Notes under the pieces: model-generated | Seen by the model: only the letters and a program-made list of their open reading frames with translations | Databases searched by the model: none | What the model was told of the DNA's origin: nothing | Shown: positions 1 through 8,727 of the stretch, in pieces | Position numbering within the stretch: the stretch's first letter is position 1 | How the letters are laid out: every line of letters begins with the position of its first letter | Made by a program: the position numbers and the translations under genes | Assembly: GCF_900217235.1 (NCBI RefSeq) | Contig: NZ_LT907975.1 | Span: forward strand, 1-64,000 | Direction: 5' to 3' | DNA from: Pseudodesulfovibrio profundus | Lineage (GTDB): Bacteria; Desulfobacterota; Desulfovibrionia; Desulfovibrionales; Desulfovibrionaceae | Length of the DNA stretch: 64,000 nucleotides

Positions 1-95
1 CTCCGCTGTTTCATGGTAGACCTGCCGGGAAACGCCAAACTATGTGGTCTATCGCAAAAATACAGTGTTTTTAGGTCGTTAAATTGGTTAGGGGG

Positions 96-104
96 TGTAG
101 ATAA
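96..104 (-). promoter_or_regulatory. DnaA-box-like 9-mer upstream of the dnaA-family gene
   Basis: On the minus strand these bases read TTATCTACA, one mismatch from the DnaA box consensus TTATNCACA. It is the only such site I see in the 180 bases before the gene, so it could serve autoregulation but does not make an origin. A single near-match may be chance. Confidence 0.25.
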
Positions 105-179
105 CCTGAACCTGTTTTTCCTCGTACGATTGATTTTCAAGAATTGTGTCTCTTGAGACAATCAACTATCTCCACCTAC

Positions 180-1544
180 ATGATGAAGACTGCGTGGAAG
201 CAAATACTCCGATCTCTCGAAAAAAGCCTTAATCCAGGTGTATATTCTGTTTGGATCAAGCCATTGTCCGGTAAGGTAGATGGCAATCGATTGGTATTGA
301 CTGCACCAAATGATTTCGTAGCCAATTGGGTGCGTGATCGCTTGTTGCCTGTCCTTTCTGAAACTGCTGCCCAGGTTATGGGCGGTGAACCGAAGATTAC
401 CATCGTAGCCAACACAGAAAAAACTGTGGCTCCTGTGCTCAAGTCTTCTCCCAAGCCCAAAGTGCATGTTCCGCAACCTCGGCAGGAGCACCTTGGTCTT
501 CCTATTGCCGATGCGCCCCGCCCGATCGCTGCAAACAACTGGCGATTCAGCTTTGATGATTTTGTCATCGGGCCTTCCAACGAATTGGCGTGCGCGGCAA
601 GTAAATCTATTTCGCATTCAGCGTTTAACTCTGATCACCTGTTCCTCAGTTCGGAACCGGGACTTGGTAAAACGCATCTCCTGCATTCCGTTGGGCATCA
701 CCTTTGTGCAACATCCAACAGAAAAAATGTTCGGGTGGCATGTCTTTCTTCTGAAGACTTCGCAACACGCATGGTGCTTGCCATCAAGGGGCGTCAGGTC
801 GATCAGTTCAAAGCCCAGTTCCGTGAGAACATAGACGTACTCCTGTTGGAGGACGTGCACTTTTTCCAGGGCAAGGAAAAGATGCAGGAAGAGCTTCTTT
901 GTACACTGGGTGCTTTGCGGGAAAGAGGGTGCAAGGTCGTGCTGACCAGTTCTTTCATGCCCAAAGATTTTTCCGGGATTGATAATCGACTGGTGTCTCG
1001 ATTCTGTTCTGGCTTCTTGGCGCATATCGATCGCCCAGACCTGGAGACCCGGCGTCGTATTGTGCAGGAAAAAGCACGCAAGCTGCAGGTAAATGTGCCT
1101 GTCGAAGTGACCGAGCTTTTGGCTGAACGCATTACGACTGATATCCGCCAGCTTGAAAGCTGCCTCAACAACATGGTGCTGAAAGCGCGTCTGTTGAATC
1201 GTGCAGTCACAATGAATCTGGCGTGGGAAGTGCTGGACAACTATGCTGTTCAGAATCCCTCTCCCGACTATGCGCACATCATCGATTTCGTTTGTAAAAG
1301 CTATTCCCTTTCAGAAGACGAGCTCAAATCCAAAAGCAGGAAGCGGCAGATCGTTCTTGCTCGCAACACAGCTTTCTACCTTGTCCGCAAGCACACGGAG
1401 TTGTCCTTGAAGGCCATCGGGGAAAAGCTTGGACGCCGCCATTCGACCGTACTGAAGGGTATCACCAAGGTTGAGCGTGAAATCTCGCTTCAGACCCCGC
1501 TGGGGCGTCAATTAGAGCAAACTGCGGAACGTCTTACTCCGTAA
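180..1544 (+). CDS. dnaA: DnaA-family replication initiator, probable non-oriC paralogue
   Basis: AAA+ ATPase that binds DnaA boxes and melts DNA in replication initiation. Seen: an N-terminal domain I-like segment, a Walker A motif (PGLGKTH) near residue 160, a Walker B-like LLLEDVHFF, a sensor segment with RLVSRF, and a C-terminal helix-turn-helix ending in the DnaA signature GRRHSTVLKGI. I chose ATG 180 (ATG 183 is also possible) because the longer frame needs a TTG at 144; no clear Shine-Dalgarno site is present. About 454 aa, normal for DnaA. The first acidic residue of Walker B is Glu rather than the usual Asp. dnaN, recF and gyrB are absent downstream; the gene ends at a terminator facing tsaB. 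Family assignment is firm; whether it is the main initiator or a second copy is inference. Confidence 0.9.
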   Translation: MMKTAWKQILRSLEKSLNPGVYSVWIKPLSGKVDGNRLVLTAPNDFVANWVRDRLLPVLSETAAQVMGGEPKITIVANTEKTVAPVLKSSPKPKVHVPQPRQEHLGLPIADAPRPIAANNWRFSFDDFVIGPSNELACAASKSISHSAFNSDHLFLSSEPGLGKTHLLHSVGHHLCATSNRKNVRVACLSSEDFATRMVLAIKGRQVDQFKAQFRENIDVLLLEDVHFFQGKEKMQEELLCTLGALRERGCKVVLTSSFMPKDFSGIDNRLVSRFCSGFLAHIDRPDLETRRRIVQEKARKLQVNVPVEVTELLAERITTDIRQLESCLNNMVLKARLLNRAVTMNLAWEVLDNYAVQNPSPDYAHIIDFVCKSYSLSEDELKSKSRKRQIVLARNTAFYLVRKHTELSLKAIGEKLGRRHSTVLKGITKVEREISLQTPLGRQLEQTAERLTP

Positions 1545-1561
1545 AAATGCCCCCCACAGTT

Positions 1562-1617
1562 CCCCCGGAGTTTTCGGTATCATTCGTATGATGCAGATAA
1601 TCCGGGGGTGCTTTTTT
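1562..1617 (+). terminator. Terminator after dnaA
   Basis: An 8-bp stem (CCCCCGGA at 1562-1569 with TCCGGGGG at 1601-1608) encloses a long loop and is followed by CTTTTTT. It lies between the convergent dnaA and tsaB genes and ends dnaA transcription. Confidence 0.7.
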
Positions 1618-1637
1618 GAAAAACAGAGATCGGCGAT

Positions 1638-2426
1638 TTAACTGTTCTGAAGTTCAGTTAGTCGCCGTTTTGCTTTTTCAGGATCAATTCCACGTTTTTT
1701 GGCAATGTTGGGAAGGTTGTCCTCGGCATCGGTTGCCCGGACATAGATGGGATCAATGGATGATTGGGAATAATCGGCGGTAGCAGCTGCTTCGAGAAGA
1801 AGCTCTGGGGATGGATTGTCCCAGCGCGAGGGAAGCAGAGTGCAGTGGGTGGTATTTTTTTCAAATTCCTTGAAGAATTCACTGTTCTTGCGAATCCCAG
1901 TCCCAACTAAATAGCACGGAGTTCCACATTCAGTGATTCGTGTAGCTGCCTGATCGAGCGTAACCGAAGCAAGCGGTTCAAGCTCGGTCATGGCTGGCGC
2001 ACTATAGCTTTGAATGTAGACAAGACCGCGTCGAGCGTATGTCAGTACATGCAGGACTCCGTCGAGCAACGGGCCCGGTCCCGAGGCCAGGAGTGAGAGG
2101 TAGTCCATCCCGGCAAGCTGAGCACCGGAACCTGCCGCCATGCCTTCGGCCGCAGCGAGCACCAGACGAAGGCCGGTAAAACTTCCCGGACCACGGGTGC
2201 ACGCAATTCGGTCGATATCAGCGACATCCAGGTCCATGCTTTGCAGTGTTTCCTGAATGCCGGGAGTCAGAAATCGAATAGACTCTCCCGGGACCGTCCA
2301 CTCCCGCGATGCGAGTACTGTATAACCAGTGTCTGCCGGGCGTCCTAAAACAAACTGGAGCCGTTCTTCCGTGCCGCTCATGGCGAGCAGCAGGGTAGCT
2401 TTACGAGAGGATTCTACGGAAGTCAT
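1638..2426 (-). CDS. tsaB: tRNA threonylcarbamoyladenosine biosynthesis protein TsaB
   Basis: Non-catalytic ASKHA-fold partner of TsaD in making the t6A modification of ANN-decoding tRNAs; cytoplasmic. The central motif RGPGSFTGLRL is typical of TsaB, and the C-terminus keeps an IYVR motif followed by a basic tail. The start ATG at 2426 overlaps the end of rseP by 26 bases, suggesting translational coupling as the last gene of the cluster. The usual N-terminal strand of the form LAIDTS is replaced by LLLAMSG, so the ASKHA phosphate-1 loop is degenerate; TsaB is not itself catalytic, so this may be tolerated. About 262 aa, slightly longer than E. coli TsaB. Confidence 0.85.
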   Translation of the reverse strand: MTSVESSRKATLLLAMSGTEERLQFVLGRPADTGYTVLASREWTVPGESIRFLTPGIQETLQSMDLDVADIDRIACTRGPGSFTGLRLVLAAAEGMAAGSGAQLAGMDYLSLLASGPGPLLDGVLHVLTYARRGLVYIQSYSAPAMTELEPLASVTLDQAATRITECGTPCYLVGTGIRKNSEFFKEFEKNTTHCTLLPSRWDNPSPELLLEAAATADYSQSSIDPIYVRATDAEDNLPNIAKKRGIDPEKAKRRLTELQNS

Positions 2427-3465
2427 TGAATATAGCCAACGCCATGAGCATGAGTAAGAGCATGATGCCAATACGCATCGAAAAGGCTTTCCACCGCTCG
2501 TTTAATGGACGCCTGATAACGGTTTCAATCGCAAAGAACAAAATGTGTCCGCCATCGAGTACAGGGATGGGAAGCAGGTTGATAATTGCGAGATTGATGG
2601 AAATGATTGCGACCATTCCGAGAAGGTCAAAGAATCCTGACTGAGCACTGGTGTGTACCATCTGGGCCAACATGATTGGCCCGCCAATGGTCTCTACGGG
2701 AATGAGGCGTTCAATGATGGAAACAAATCCTTTGACGACCACTCTCGACATGTTCCAGGTATGCTGGAGCGCTACGGTAAAGCCGGTTCCTTCTACAGGA
2801 ACATAGGCAACATTTCCGCCTTGGGTTATTCCCACAAGCGGGGCGGTAACTTCCTCCCCAAAGAGGTTTTTAACGGTATTCACTTCAGGAGTGATGTAGA
2901 ATTTTTGCGTGGTCCCTTCGCGCTCAACGAGAAATTCAAGTTCGTTTTCACCGCGCTGCCTAATCGTTTTGACCAGTTCGGACCAGGATTGAATGGATTG
3001 CCCATCGATGGCCAGAACATTGTCACCGGGTTGAATACCGGCGGATGCTGCGGGTGAATCTTCCATAACCCCACCGACAGTGGGAAGACTGATTCCTTGC
3101 CCCTGCATCAAGACGATGAACCAGAAGATGAGAAATGCCAGAAGGAAGTTGAAGAACGGCCCTGCTGCTACAACAAACATGCGCTGCCAGGCAGGGCGAT
3201 TGGAAAAGAGTTCATCATCGGCAAACTCTTCCGCTTCTTCCTCTTCACCTGTTTCACCAGCTAAGGCGACATATCCTCCAAGGGGGATCAGTGAAAGCTT
3301 GTATTCAGTTTTTCCTCTTGTGAATCCAAACAGTTTGGGCCCAAAGCCGAGTGAAAAGGCTTTGACTCCCATACGAAACATTCTGGCTACGGCAAAATGA
3401 CCGAGCTCGTGAAAGAAAATAAGTCCGCCGAGTGCGAGTATGATGGCAATAGCGCTGGTCAGCAT
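2401..3465 (-). CDS. rseP: Site-2 zinc metalloprotease RseP
   Basis: Intramembrane protease of the M50 family that cleaves anti-sigma factors and remnant signal peptides in the inner membrane. Seen: the HELGH zinc motif in the first membrane helix near residue 19, a central PDZ domain, and the second active-site motif PVLDGGH in a C-terminal helix. About 354 aa, so it has one PDZ domain rather than the two of the 450-aa E. coli enzyme. The start at ATG 3465 is chosen because GAGGAA precedes it and the protein then begins directly at the first helix. It lies between dxr and tsaB in the envelope biogenesis cluster. Confidence 0.95.
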   Translation of the reverse strand: MLTSAIAIILALGGLIFFHELGHFAVARMFRMGVKAFSLGFGPKLFGFTRGKTEYKLSLIPLGGYVALAGETGEEEEAEEFADDELFSNRPAWQRMFVVAAGPFFNFLLAFLIFWFIVLMQGQGISLPTVGGVMEDSPAASAGIQPGDNVLAIDGQSIQSWSELVKTIRQRGENELEFLVEREGTTQKFYITPEVNTVKNLFGEEVTAPLVGITQGGNVAYVPVEGTGFTVALQHTWNMSRVVVKGFVSIIERLIPVETIGGPIMLAQMVHTSAQSGFFDLLGMVAIISINLAIINLLPIPVLDGGHILFFAIETVIRRPLNERWKAFSMRIGIMLLLMLMALAIFNDFRRILS

Positions 3466-3528
3466 AATTTCCTCGTATGGCCGCAGATGAGGTGCGGCGT
3501 TAAACAACGGTTGCGTAATAGTCCGTTG

Positions 3529-4728
3529 TTATTGGTTCCCGGCCAACTTGCGTGCTGTTCTGTCCAGATCAAGCACGGCCTCAGGGGTGGATACATCCAC
3601 CGGGACATGTTGCTCAAGTGCCGTTTCAATCATGGCCGGAATATCAAGATAATCAATTTTTTCATCAAGGAAAGAAGAAACAGCAATTTCGTTGACCGCA
3701 TTGAGAACTATCGGATGGCTTGGGCCTGCCTCGAATGCCTCTCTGGCAAGGCGGAGACACGGAAAAGCGGTCAGGTCTGGGTCTTCAAAAGTCAGGTTTC
3801 CTATCTCGGCAAGGTTCAGTTGTGGTACATCTACTTCCACACGCTTCGGGAAGCAGAGGCAATGGGCAATCGGAACCTGCATGTCAGGATTACCAAGGTG
3901 AGCGAGCTGTGAACCATCTATGTATTCAACCAAAGAATGGATGATGGATTGCGGGTGAACAACGACGTCTACAAGGTCAACAGGCAAGCCATAGAGATGA
4001 CATGCTTCGATGACCTCAAGTCCCTTGTTCATGAGTGTGGCCGAGTCGATGGAAATTTTGGCTCCCATGTCCCAGTTGGGGTGGGCCAGTGCCTGGTCTC
4101 GTGTGACAGTCTTGAGAAATTCTCGATCTTTGCCTCGAAACGGACCACCGGAAGCAGTCAGAATAAGACGTTTGAGCTCGTCGTTTCCGTTGTGACCTGT
4201 CAGTCCCTGGAAAAGCGCGTTGTGTTCAGAGTCAACAGGCAGGATTGTCGCGCCGGAAGCATGACACGCATCCCTGATGATATGGCCACCAAGTACGAGT
4301 GACTCTTTGTTTGCAAGGCCGATCATCTTGCCAGCTTTTGCCGCTGCGAGGGTAGGAATGAATCCGGCAGCTCCCACTATGGAAGAAAGAACATAGTCTA
4401 CCTCTTCCATGCTTGCCAATTCAGCGTATCCTTCGGGGCCAACCACAATCTCGGGCTTGTAGCCACACGGGAGGTAGGCGATGAAAGCTTTTCTTACTTC
4501 ATCATTGAGGACGCCAACATATGGTGGACGAAAGACGGTGCAAAGCTGGGCCAACCGTTTGGCATTGGTACCACCAGCCAGAGCCGTGACCTGAAAGAGG
4601 TCAGGGTGCTTTTTGATGACCTTCAGTGCGCTTGTGCCAATTGATCCGGTTGCGCCTAATATGCAGAGTGAACGGGGAAAGGCCGGGAGCTCCGCGTTGT
4701 CAGGCCAGGTCGATATATATGATTTCAC
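3529..4728 (-). CDS. dxr: 1-deoxy-D-xylulose 5-phosphate reductoisomerase
   Basis: Converts DXP to 2-C-methyl-D-erythritol 4-phosphate with NADPH, the first committed step of the MEP isoprenoid pathway. Seen: the nucleotide-binding LGATGSIG near residue 24, LANKESLV, the metal-site region DSEHNALFQ, and STLMNKGLEVIEA. 399 aa, the expected length. The start is GTG at 4728 with a weak GGA upstream; cdsA ends 12 bases before it, so the gene is probably read from the same message. It supplies precursors used by the neighbouring uppS product for undecaprenyl carrier lipid. Confidence 0.97.
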   Translation of the reverse strand: MKSYISTWPDNAELPAFPRSLCILGATGSIGTSALKVIKKHPDLFQVTALAGGTNAKRLAQLCTVFRPPYVGVLNDEVRKAFIAYLPCGYKPEIVVGPEGYAELASMEEVDYVLSSIVGAAGFIPTLAAAKAGKMIGLANKESLVLGGHIIRDACHASGATILPVDSEHNALFQGLTGHNGNDELKRLILTASGGPFRGKDREFLKTVTRDQALAHPNWDMGAKISIDSATLMNKGLEVIEACHLYGLPVDLVDVVVHPQSIIHSLVEYIDGSQLAHLGNPDMQVPIAHCLCFPKRVEVDVPQLNLAEIGNLTFEDPDLTAFPCLRLAREAFEAGPSHPIVLNAVNEIAVSSFLDEKIDYLDIPAMIETALEQHVPVDVSTPEAVLDLDRTARKLAGNQ

Positions 4729-4740
4729 GATAAATCCGAA

Positions 4741-5544
4741 TTACTGGAAGAAAGGATGCATGGCACTGAGCAGCCCATATACTGGAACGACCAGAAGCAG
4801 AGAGTCCACCCGATCAAGCAATCCACCATGACCAGGAAGAAAACGCCCGGAATCCTTGATTTCCAAAGAGCGTTTGAGTGCTGATTCAAAGAAATCACCC
4901 ATTTGTGCTGCAATGTTCAGTGCTGCTCCGAGCAGAATCCACTGCCAAATGGCTGCGGTTCCCAAGAAGGATCCAAAAATGGTAGTGCCGATAACACAGG
5001 CCGTGAGTCCCCCAAGGCTGCCTGCCCAGGATTTTTTGGGGCTTACCTTAGGCCATATCTTTTTCTTGCCCCACATGGAGCCAGCGTAAAAGGCGGCAGT
5101 ATCGGATACAGCGGCAGCACCAATGACAAGGATGCATTCAGCAGGTGAAAAATTCAGGAAAAAGTGCAGGTTGACTGGGATATAAATAAGTCCGGACAGG
5201 AATATCATGGCCTGTACGAACGAAGCTGTCATGTCCGTTGAATAGCGAAATAGAAAAATGAATGCAGCTACCCAGAAGGCGAAAACAATAACCACGGCAG
5301 GGTAGATGAGGTCTCCGGTGGTAAAGGCACCCAAAAGAAGGAAGGCGAAAGCGGTGCCAAGGGATTTTACGGTCTTGATACCCTGATGTGAACGAAAGAG
5401 GTCATAGTACTCCCATAATGCGAAGGAGCACAGGACTGCTAAGGCTGTGAAGAGCACCCATCCTTGAAAAATGAGAGCAAGTGCGGGGATTATGGCGAGG
5501 CCTATGCTGGTAGCTATGCGCTTTTGGTGAGCGGGGATATCCAT
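4741..5544 (-). CDS. cdsA: Phosphatidate cytidylyltransferase CdsA
   Basis: Makes CDP-diacylglycerol from phosphatidate and CTP at the inner membrane, the branch point of phospholipid synthesis. The 267-aa protein is mostly membrane helices and carries the CdsA signature: KKSWAG, a SALKRSLEIKDSG motif, and PGHGGLLDRVDSL near the C-terminus. The start at ATG 5544 has little Shine-Dalgarno character. It follows uppS after a gap of about 105 bases and precedes dxr by 12 bases, in the usual order for this cluster. Confidence 0.95.
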   Translation of the reverse strand: MDIPAHQKRIATSIGLAIIPALALIFQGWVLFTALAVLCSFALWEYYDLFRSHQGIKTVKSLGTAFAFLLLGAFTTGDLIYPAVVIVFAFWVAAFIFLFRYSTDMTASFVQAMIFLSGLIYIPVNLHFFLNFSPAECILVIGAAAVSDTAAFYAGSMWGKKKIWPKVSPKKSWAGSLGGLTACVIGTTIFGSFLGTAAIWQWILLGAALNIAAQMGDFFESALKRSLEIKDSGRFLPGHGGLLDRVDSLLLVVPVYGLLSAMHPFFQ

Positions 5545-5649
5545 ATATAGTACTTTGAGCGGTTATTTTATTTATGATTAAAAGGCTTGTATGCTCTTGT
5601 TTACGCTATTTATATACCGGGGGCAACACGCCTTGTTCAGGGTGCTGCA

Positions 5650-6384
5650 CTATGTGGAAACCTGGTCTCCGGTTTTTCCAAATCGACGCTCCCTGTTGCC
5701 AAGCTCTGAAATCGCTTTTTCCAGTTCGTTCGGGCTGAAGTCCGGCCACAGTATGTCTGTAAAGTAGAATTCGGAATATGCACATTGGAACAAGAGGTAG
5801 TTTGATAGCCGCAACTCGCCGCTTGTCCTGATGATCAGATCCGGGTCCGGTTGACCATTGGTCCAGAGTTCCGCAGCAAATGATTCTTCAGTGATTTCTT
5901 CTGGTGAGACACCTTGCTCTACCAGGGAGCGAGTCGCACGCAATATTTCATCGCGCCCGGAATAATTCAGAGCCAGGTTGAGTGTCATGCCATCGCAGTC
6001 TTTGGTTTGCCGCATAACGTGCTTGAGCACTTGACGAACAGCCAGGGGCATGTCGTCGATTTCTCCGAGAACAGACAAACGGATTCCTTGCTGCTTGAGG
6101 CTTTTCTCTTCCCGCTTCAGAAAAGTGGTCAGCAGGTCGAAAAGCGTCTTCACTTCATCTTTCGGGCGTGACCAGTTTTCTTTGGAAAACGTGTAAAGCG
6201 TGAGGTGTTTGACCCCTAATTCACGGCAACGTGTGACGACGGCGCGGGCTGTCTCTGTTCCGGCCTTATGGCCTTCTGTCCGAGGCAGCCCGCGCTGTTT
6301 CGCCCACCGTCCATTGCCATCCATGATGATGGCGATATGAGCTGGAATAGTGGATTTTTCCAAGAGTAAAGCCTTAGATTTCAA
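5650..6384 (-). CDS. uppS: Undecaprenyl diphosphate synthase (cis-isoprenyltransferase)
   Basis: Extends farnesyl diphosphate with isopentenyl diphosphate to make the C55 carrier of peptidoglycan and O-antigen synthesis. Seen: the substrate motif [14 protein letters not shown] with the catalytic Asp, the [10 protein letters not shown] motif, and the C-terminal [10 protein letters not shown]. No ATG is available: the in-frame starts are TTG codons at 6408, 6384 and 6363. I choose 6384 because AAGGA lies about 9 bases upstream; this overlaps the end of frr by 11 bases. About 244 aa, which fits the family. Identity is firm; the exact start is uncertain. Confidence 0.93.
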   Translation of the reverse strand: MKSKALLLEKSTIPAHIAIIMDGNGRWAKQRGLPRTEGHKAGTETARAVVTRCRELGVKHLTLYTFSKENWSRPKDEVKTLFDLLTTFLKREEKSLKQQGIRLSVLGEIDDMPLAVRQVLKHVMRQTKDCDGMTLNLALNYSGRDEILRATRSLVEQGVSPEEITEESFAAELWTNGQPDPDLIIRTSGELRLSNYLLFQCAYSEFYFTDILWPDFSPNELEKAISELGNRERRFGKTGDQVST

Positions 6385-6928
6385 GGATTTCTTTTTCCTT
6401 GGCTTCAAGGGTGGATTCGCTGAGTTTTACGAAATCATCAGTGAGCTTCTGAACGTCAGCTTCACCTTTTTTCTTTTCGTCTTCGCTGATTTCCTTGTCT
6501 TTCTCCATGGTCTTCAGAGAATCGTTCAGATCACGGCGAACGTTGCGAATAGCAATCTTGCAGTCTTCGGTGTACTTTTTCGCGACTTTGACAAGGTCTT
6601 TGCGGCGCTCTTCTGTGAGCGGGGGAATCGAGATGCGAATGATCTTGCCGTCGTTTACCGGAGTCAGGCCGAGGTCGGAGGACATGATTGCTTTTTCTGT
6701 AGAAGCAAACGCACCCTTGTCCCAAGGTTGAATGGTGATGGTTTTGGGATCAGGGACGGAAACGGAAGCCAGCTGGTTAAGCGGGGTGGGCGTTCCGTAA
6801 TAATCAACTATGATATTATCGACAAGCGCAGTGGTCGCACGACCGGTGCGGAGTTTGTCGAACTCTTTCTTCAGTGCACTGATGGCACCGTCCATTCGTT
6901 TCTTTCCATCATTAAGCAGGGATTGCAT
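6374..6928 (-). CDS. frr: Ribosome recycling factor
   Basis: Works with EF-G to split post-termination ribosomes. The 184-aa length is typical, with conserved blocks [13 protein letters not shown] near the N-terminus, [14 protein letters not shown] in the middle and a charged coiled-coil tail. The start at ATG 6928 is supported by AGGAGGAG 8 bases upstream; the longer frame from 6949 would add a non-family extension. Its start sits next to the pyrH stop codon and its end overlaps uppS, showing tight packing in the rpsB cluster. Confidence 0.97.
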   Translation of the reverse strand: MQSLLNDGKKRMDGAISALKKEFDKLRTGRATTALVDNIIVDYYGTPTPLNQLASVSVPDPKTITIQPWDKGAFASTEKAIMSSDLGLTPVNDGKIIRISIPPLTEERRKDLVKVAKKYTEDCKIAIRNVRRDLNDSLKTMEKDKEISEDEKKKGEADVQKLTDDFVKLSESTLEAKEKEILEI

Positions 6929-6929
6929 T

Positions 6930-7652
6930 TTAGTCTCCTCCTTGAACAATCGTTCCTATAGGTTCTCCGTTGGCTGCCTTGCGAATATTACCTTCTTCAT
7001 ACAGATTGAACACAACTATAGGCAGATCGTTGTCGCGGGCCATGGAAATTGCTGTGGAATCCATAACGCCAAGGCGTTTTTCCAGTGTTTCCATGTAGGT
7101 GACGGTTTCATACTTTACAGCGTCGGCATATTTTTTGGGATCTTTGTCATAAACGCCATCGACTTTGGTCGCTTTGAAAATGGCATCGCATTTCAACTCC
7201 AAAGCTCTGAGTGCTGCACCAGAATCGGTCGTAAAGTAGGGGTTTCCGGTGCCTGCTGCACAAATGACAACGCGTCCTTTGTCCATGTGGCGCAGAGCGC
7301 GGCGACGAATGTACGGCTCCGCGACTTCAGCCATAGATATGGCGGTAAGGACTCGAGTGTCACAGCCGCATTTTTCCAATGCGTCCTGCACGGCAAGGGC
7401 GTTCATGATGGTTGCCAGCATTCCCATGTAATCGCCTTGTGCGCGATCCATGCCTTTGGCGCTGGCAGCCATTCCGCGGAATATGTTGCCGCCACCAATT
7501 ACGAGCGCAATTTGAAGGCCCGTTGATGCGACATCTGCGATTTCTTTGGCAAATTGACCGATTGCTTCGGGTTCAATTCCAAAGGTTTGTTCTCCGGCGA
7601 GTGCTTCGCCGCTGAGCTTGAGTAAGACCCGGTTGTACCGTGCTTTGCTCAT
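6930..7652 (-). CDS. pyrH: UMP kinase
   Basis: Phosphorylates UMP to UDP in pyrimidine nucleotide synthesis. It is an amino acid kinase-fold protein: [10 protein letters not shown] at the N-terminus, [10 protein letters not shown], and the [13 protein letters not shown] and [10 protein letters not shown] blocks. 240 aa, standard. Start ATG 7652 has GAGG 5 bases upstream; an in-frame GTG lies two codons earlier. It is preceded by a structured 180-base gap after the tsf terminator, so it may have its own promoter, and it runs on into frr. Confidence 0.97.
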   Translation of the reverse strand: MSKARYNRVLLKLSGEALAGEQTFGIEPEAIGQFAKEIADVASTGLQIALVIGGGNIFRGMAASAKGMDRAQGDYMGMLATIMNALAVQDALEKCGCDTRVLTAISMAEVAEPYIRRRALRHMDKGRVVICAAGTGNPYFTTDSGAALRALELKCDAIFKATKVDGVYDKDPKKYADAVKYETVTYMETLEKRLGVMDSTAISMARDNDLPIVVFNLYEEGNIRKAANGEPIGTIVQGGD

Positions 7653-7689
7653 TGTCACCTCGTATGGTTCTTATTAAAGTAATACGAAC

Positions 7690-7703
7690 TCGCCAAAAGG
7701 CGA
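7690..7703 (-). other. Perfect small hairpin in the pyrH 5' region
   Basis: TCGCC-AAAA-GGCGA forms a perfect 5-bp stem with a tetraloop about 40 bases upstream of the pyrH start. Its role is unknown; it sits between pyrH and a larger inverted repeat. Confidence 0.4.
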
Positions 7704-7713
7704 TAGCATGTTT

Positions 7714-7827
7714 CAGGCTGTCGATAAAGAGCGGAGTGACTGGTCATGCAAGAAAAACATGAACAGTAGCTTGATCCGCGATTACCAGAAATATGGGTCG
7801 CGTGTCACCGCTCGTATCAACAGCCTG
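7714..7827 (-). repeat. Long imperfect inverted repeat between tsf and pyrH
   Basis: The arms at 7714-7740 and 7804-7827 are nearly complementary over about 24 bases: CAGGCTGT, then a GATA block, then GAGCGG and GTGAC, in opposite orientation. The 63-base interior could fold separately. The RNA on the minus strand would carry this structure upstream of pyrH. It is not a terminator, since no U-run follows. Possibly a regulatory leader or a repeat element; it matches nothing I recognise. Confidence 0.45.
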
Positions 7828-7837
7828 TATAAATAGC

Positions 7838-7868
7838 TCAAAAAAAACGGGCCGTGAGGCCCGTTTTC
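7838..7868 (-). terminator. Terminator after tsf
   Basis: On the minus strand ACGGGCC-TCAC-GGCCCGT is followed by a run of T, eight bases after the tsf stop codon. It separates the rpsB-tsf transcript from pyrH, which then needs readthrough or its own promoter. Confidence 0.85.
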
Positions 7869-7875
7869 CTTATAT

Positions 7876-8700
7876 TTAGTCTTCGCTCTCTTCAGCGGCG
7901 GCCCCTTCGCCTAGGGCGAGTCGGGCCATGCTGACGACGTTGGCGCCGTTGAGCACGTCCTTAATAGACTTTTTGTCTTCTTTGATGAATGCTTGGTTCA
8001 CGAGGCAGACTTCGGAGTAGAACTTGTTGAGGCGTCCCATGACGATCTTCTCAGCAATGTTCTCGGGCTTGCCTTCGTCCATGGCCTGCTTCAGGTACAG
8101 AGCTTTTTCCTTTTCCAGAACCTCGGCAGGAAGTTCATCGGAAGTGAGGCAGGTCGGGTTCATGGCAGCAACATGCATTGCGATGTCTTTTGCCAGGTCT
8201 TCATCTCCGCCATCAAGCTCAACAATGGAAGCAAGCTTGTTGTTGGAGTGTACGTATACGCCGAGAACGCCATCGGTGGTTACCTTGGCGAAGCGGCCGA
8301 CACCCATGTTCTCACCGAGTTTGGCGATGAGGTCGGTGACGTCGGTGATCTCTTCGGGCAGGTCTTCAGCGGTGCCAGCGGTAACATCCAGACCGGCAAT
8401 CTTCTCGGACAGAGCGGCAGAGAAAGCCTGGAAGTCGTCGCCTTTGGCTACGAAGTCGGTCTCGCAGAGCAGTTCAGCGATGACAGCAGTCTTGCCATCT
8501 TCAGAGATGTAAGGAGTAATAAGTCCTTCAGAAGTGGCGCGTCCGGCCTTTTTGGCGGCTTTGGACAGACCTTTTTCGCGAAGGTACATGATTGCTTTTT
8601 CTTCGTCGCCACCGGACTCTACCAGGGCTTTCTTGCAATCCATCATGCCAACGCCGGTCTTCTCGCGCAGTTCTTTAACTTGAGATGCGGTGATACCCAT
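7876..8700 (-). CDS. tsf: Elongation factor Ts
   Basis: Nucleotide exchange factor for EF-Tu. The N-terminal UBA-like domain carries LREKTGVGMMDCKKAL, followed by the conserved CETDFVAKGDDF block that contacts EF-Tu. 274 aa, slightly under the E. coli 283. ATG 8700 has GAGGAG upstream. It follows rpsB by 27 bases, the universal rpsB-tsf pairing, and ends at a strong terminator. Confidence 0.97.
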   Translation of the reverse strand: MGITASQVKELREKTGVGMMDCKKALVESGGDEEKAIMYLREKGLSKAAKKAGRATSEGLITPYISEDGKTAVIAELLCETDFVAKGDDFQAFSAALSEKIAGLDVTAGTAEDLPEEITDVTDLIAKLGENMGVGRFAKVTTDGVLGVYVHSNNKLASIVELDGGDEDLAKDIAMHVAAMNPTCLTSDELPAEVLEKEKALYLKQAMDEGKPENIAEKIVMGRLNKFYSEVCLVNQAFIKEDKKSIKDVLNGANVVSMARLALGEGAAAEESED

Positions 8701-8727
8701 TATAATTTCTCCTCAGTGGCCGGAAGC

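Noticed and set aside
1..179. Replication origin upstream of the DnaA-family gene
   Set aside because: Only one DnaA-box-like 9-mer and no AT-rich unwinding block with repeats are visible; dnaN is absent.
7713..7760. 15-codon minus-strand frame beginning MFFLHDQ before pyrH
   Set aside because: Looked like a leader peptide, but has no Shine-Dalgarno, no codon run for one amino acid, and ends inside the inverted repeat without a terminator.
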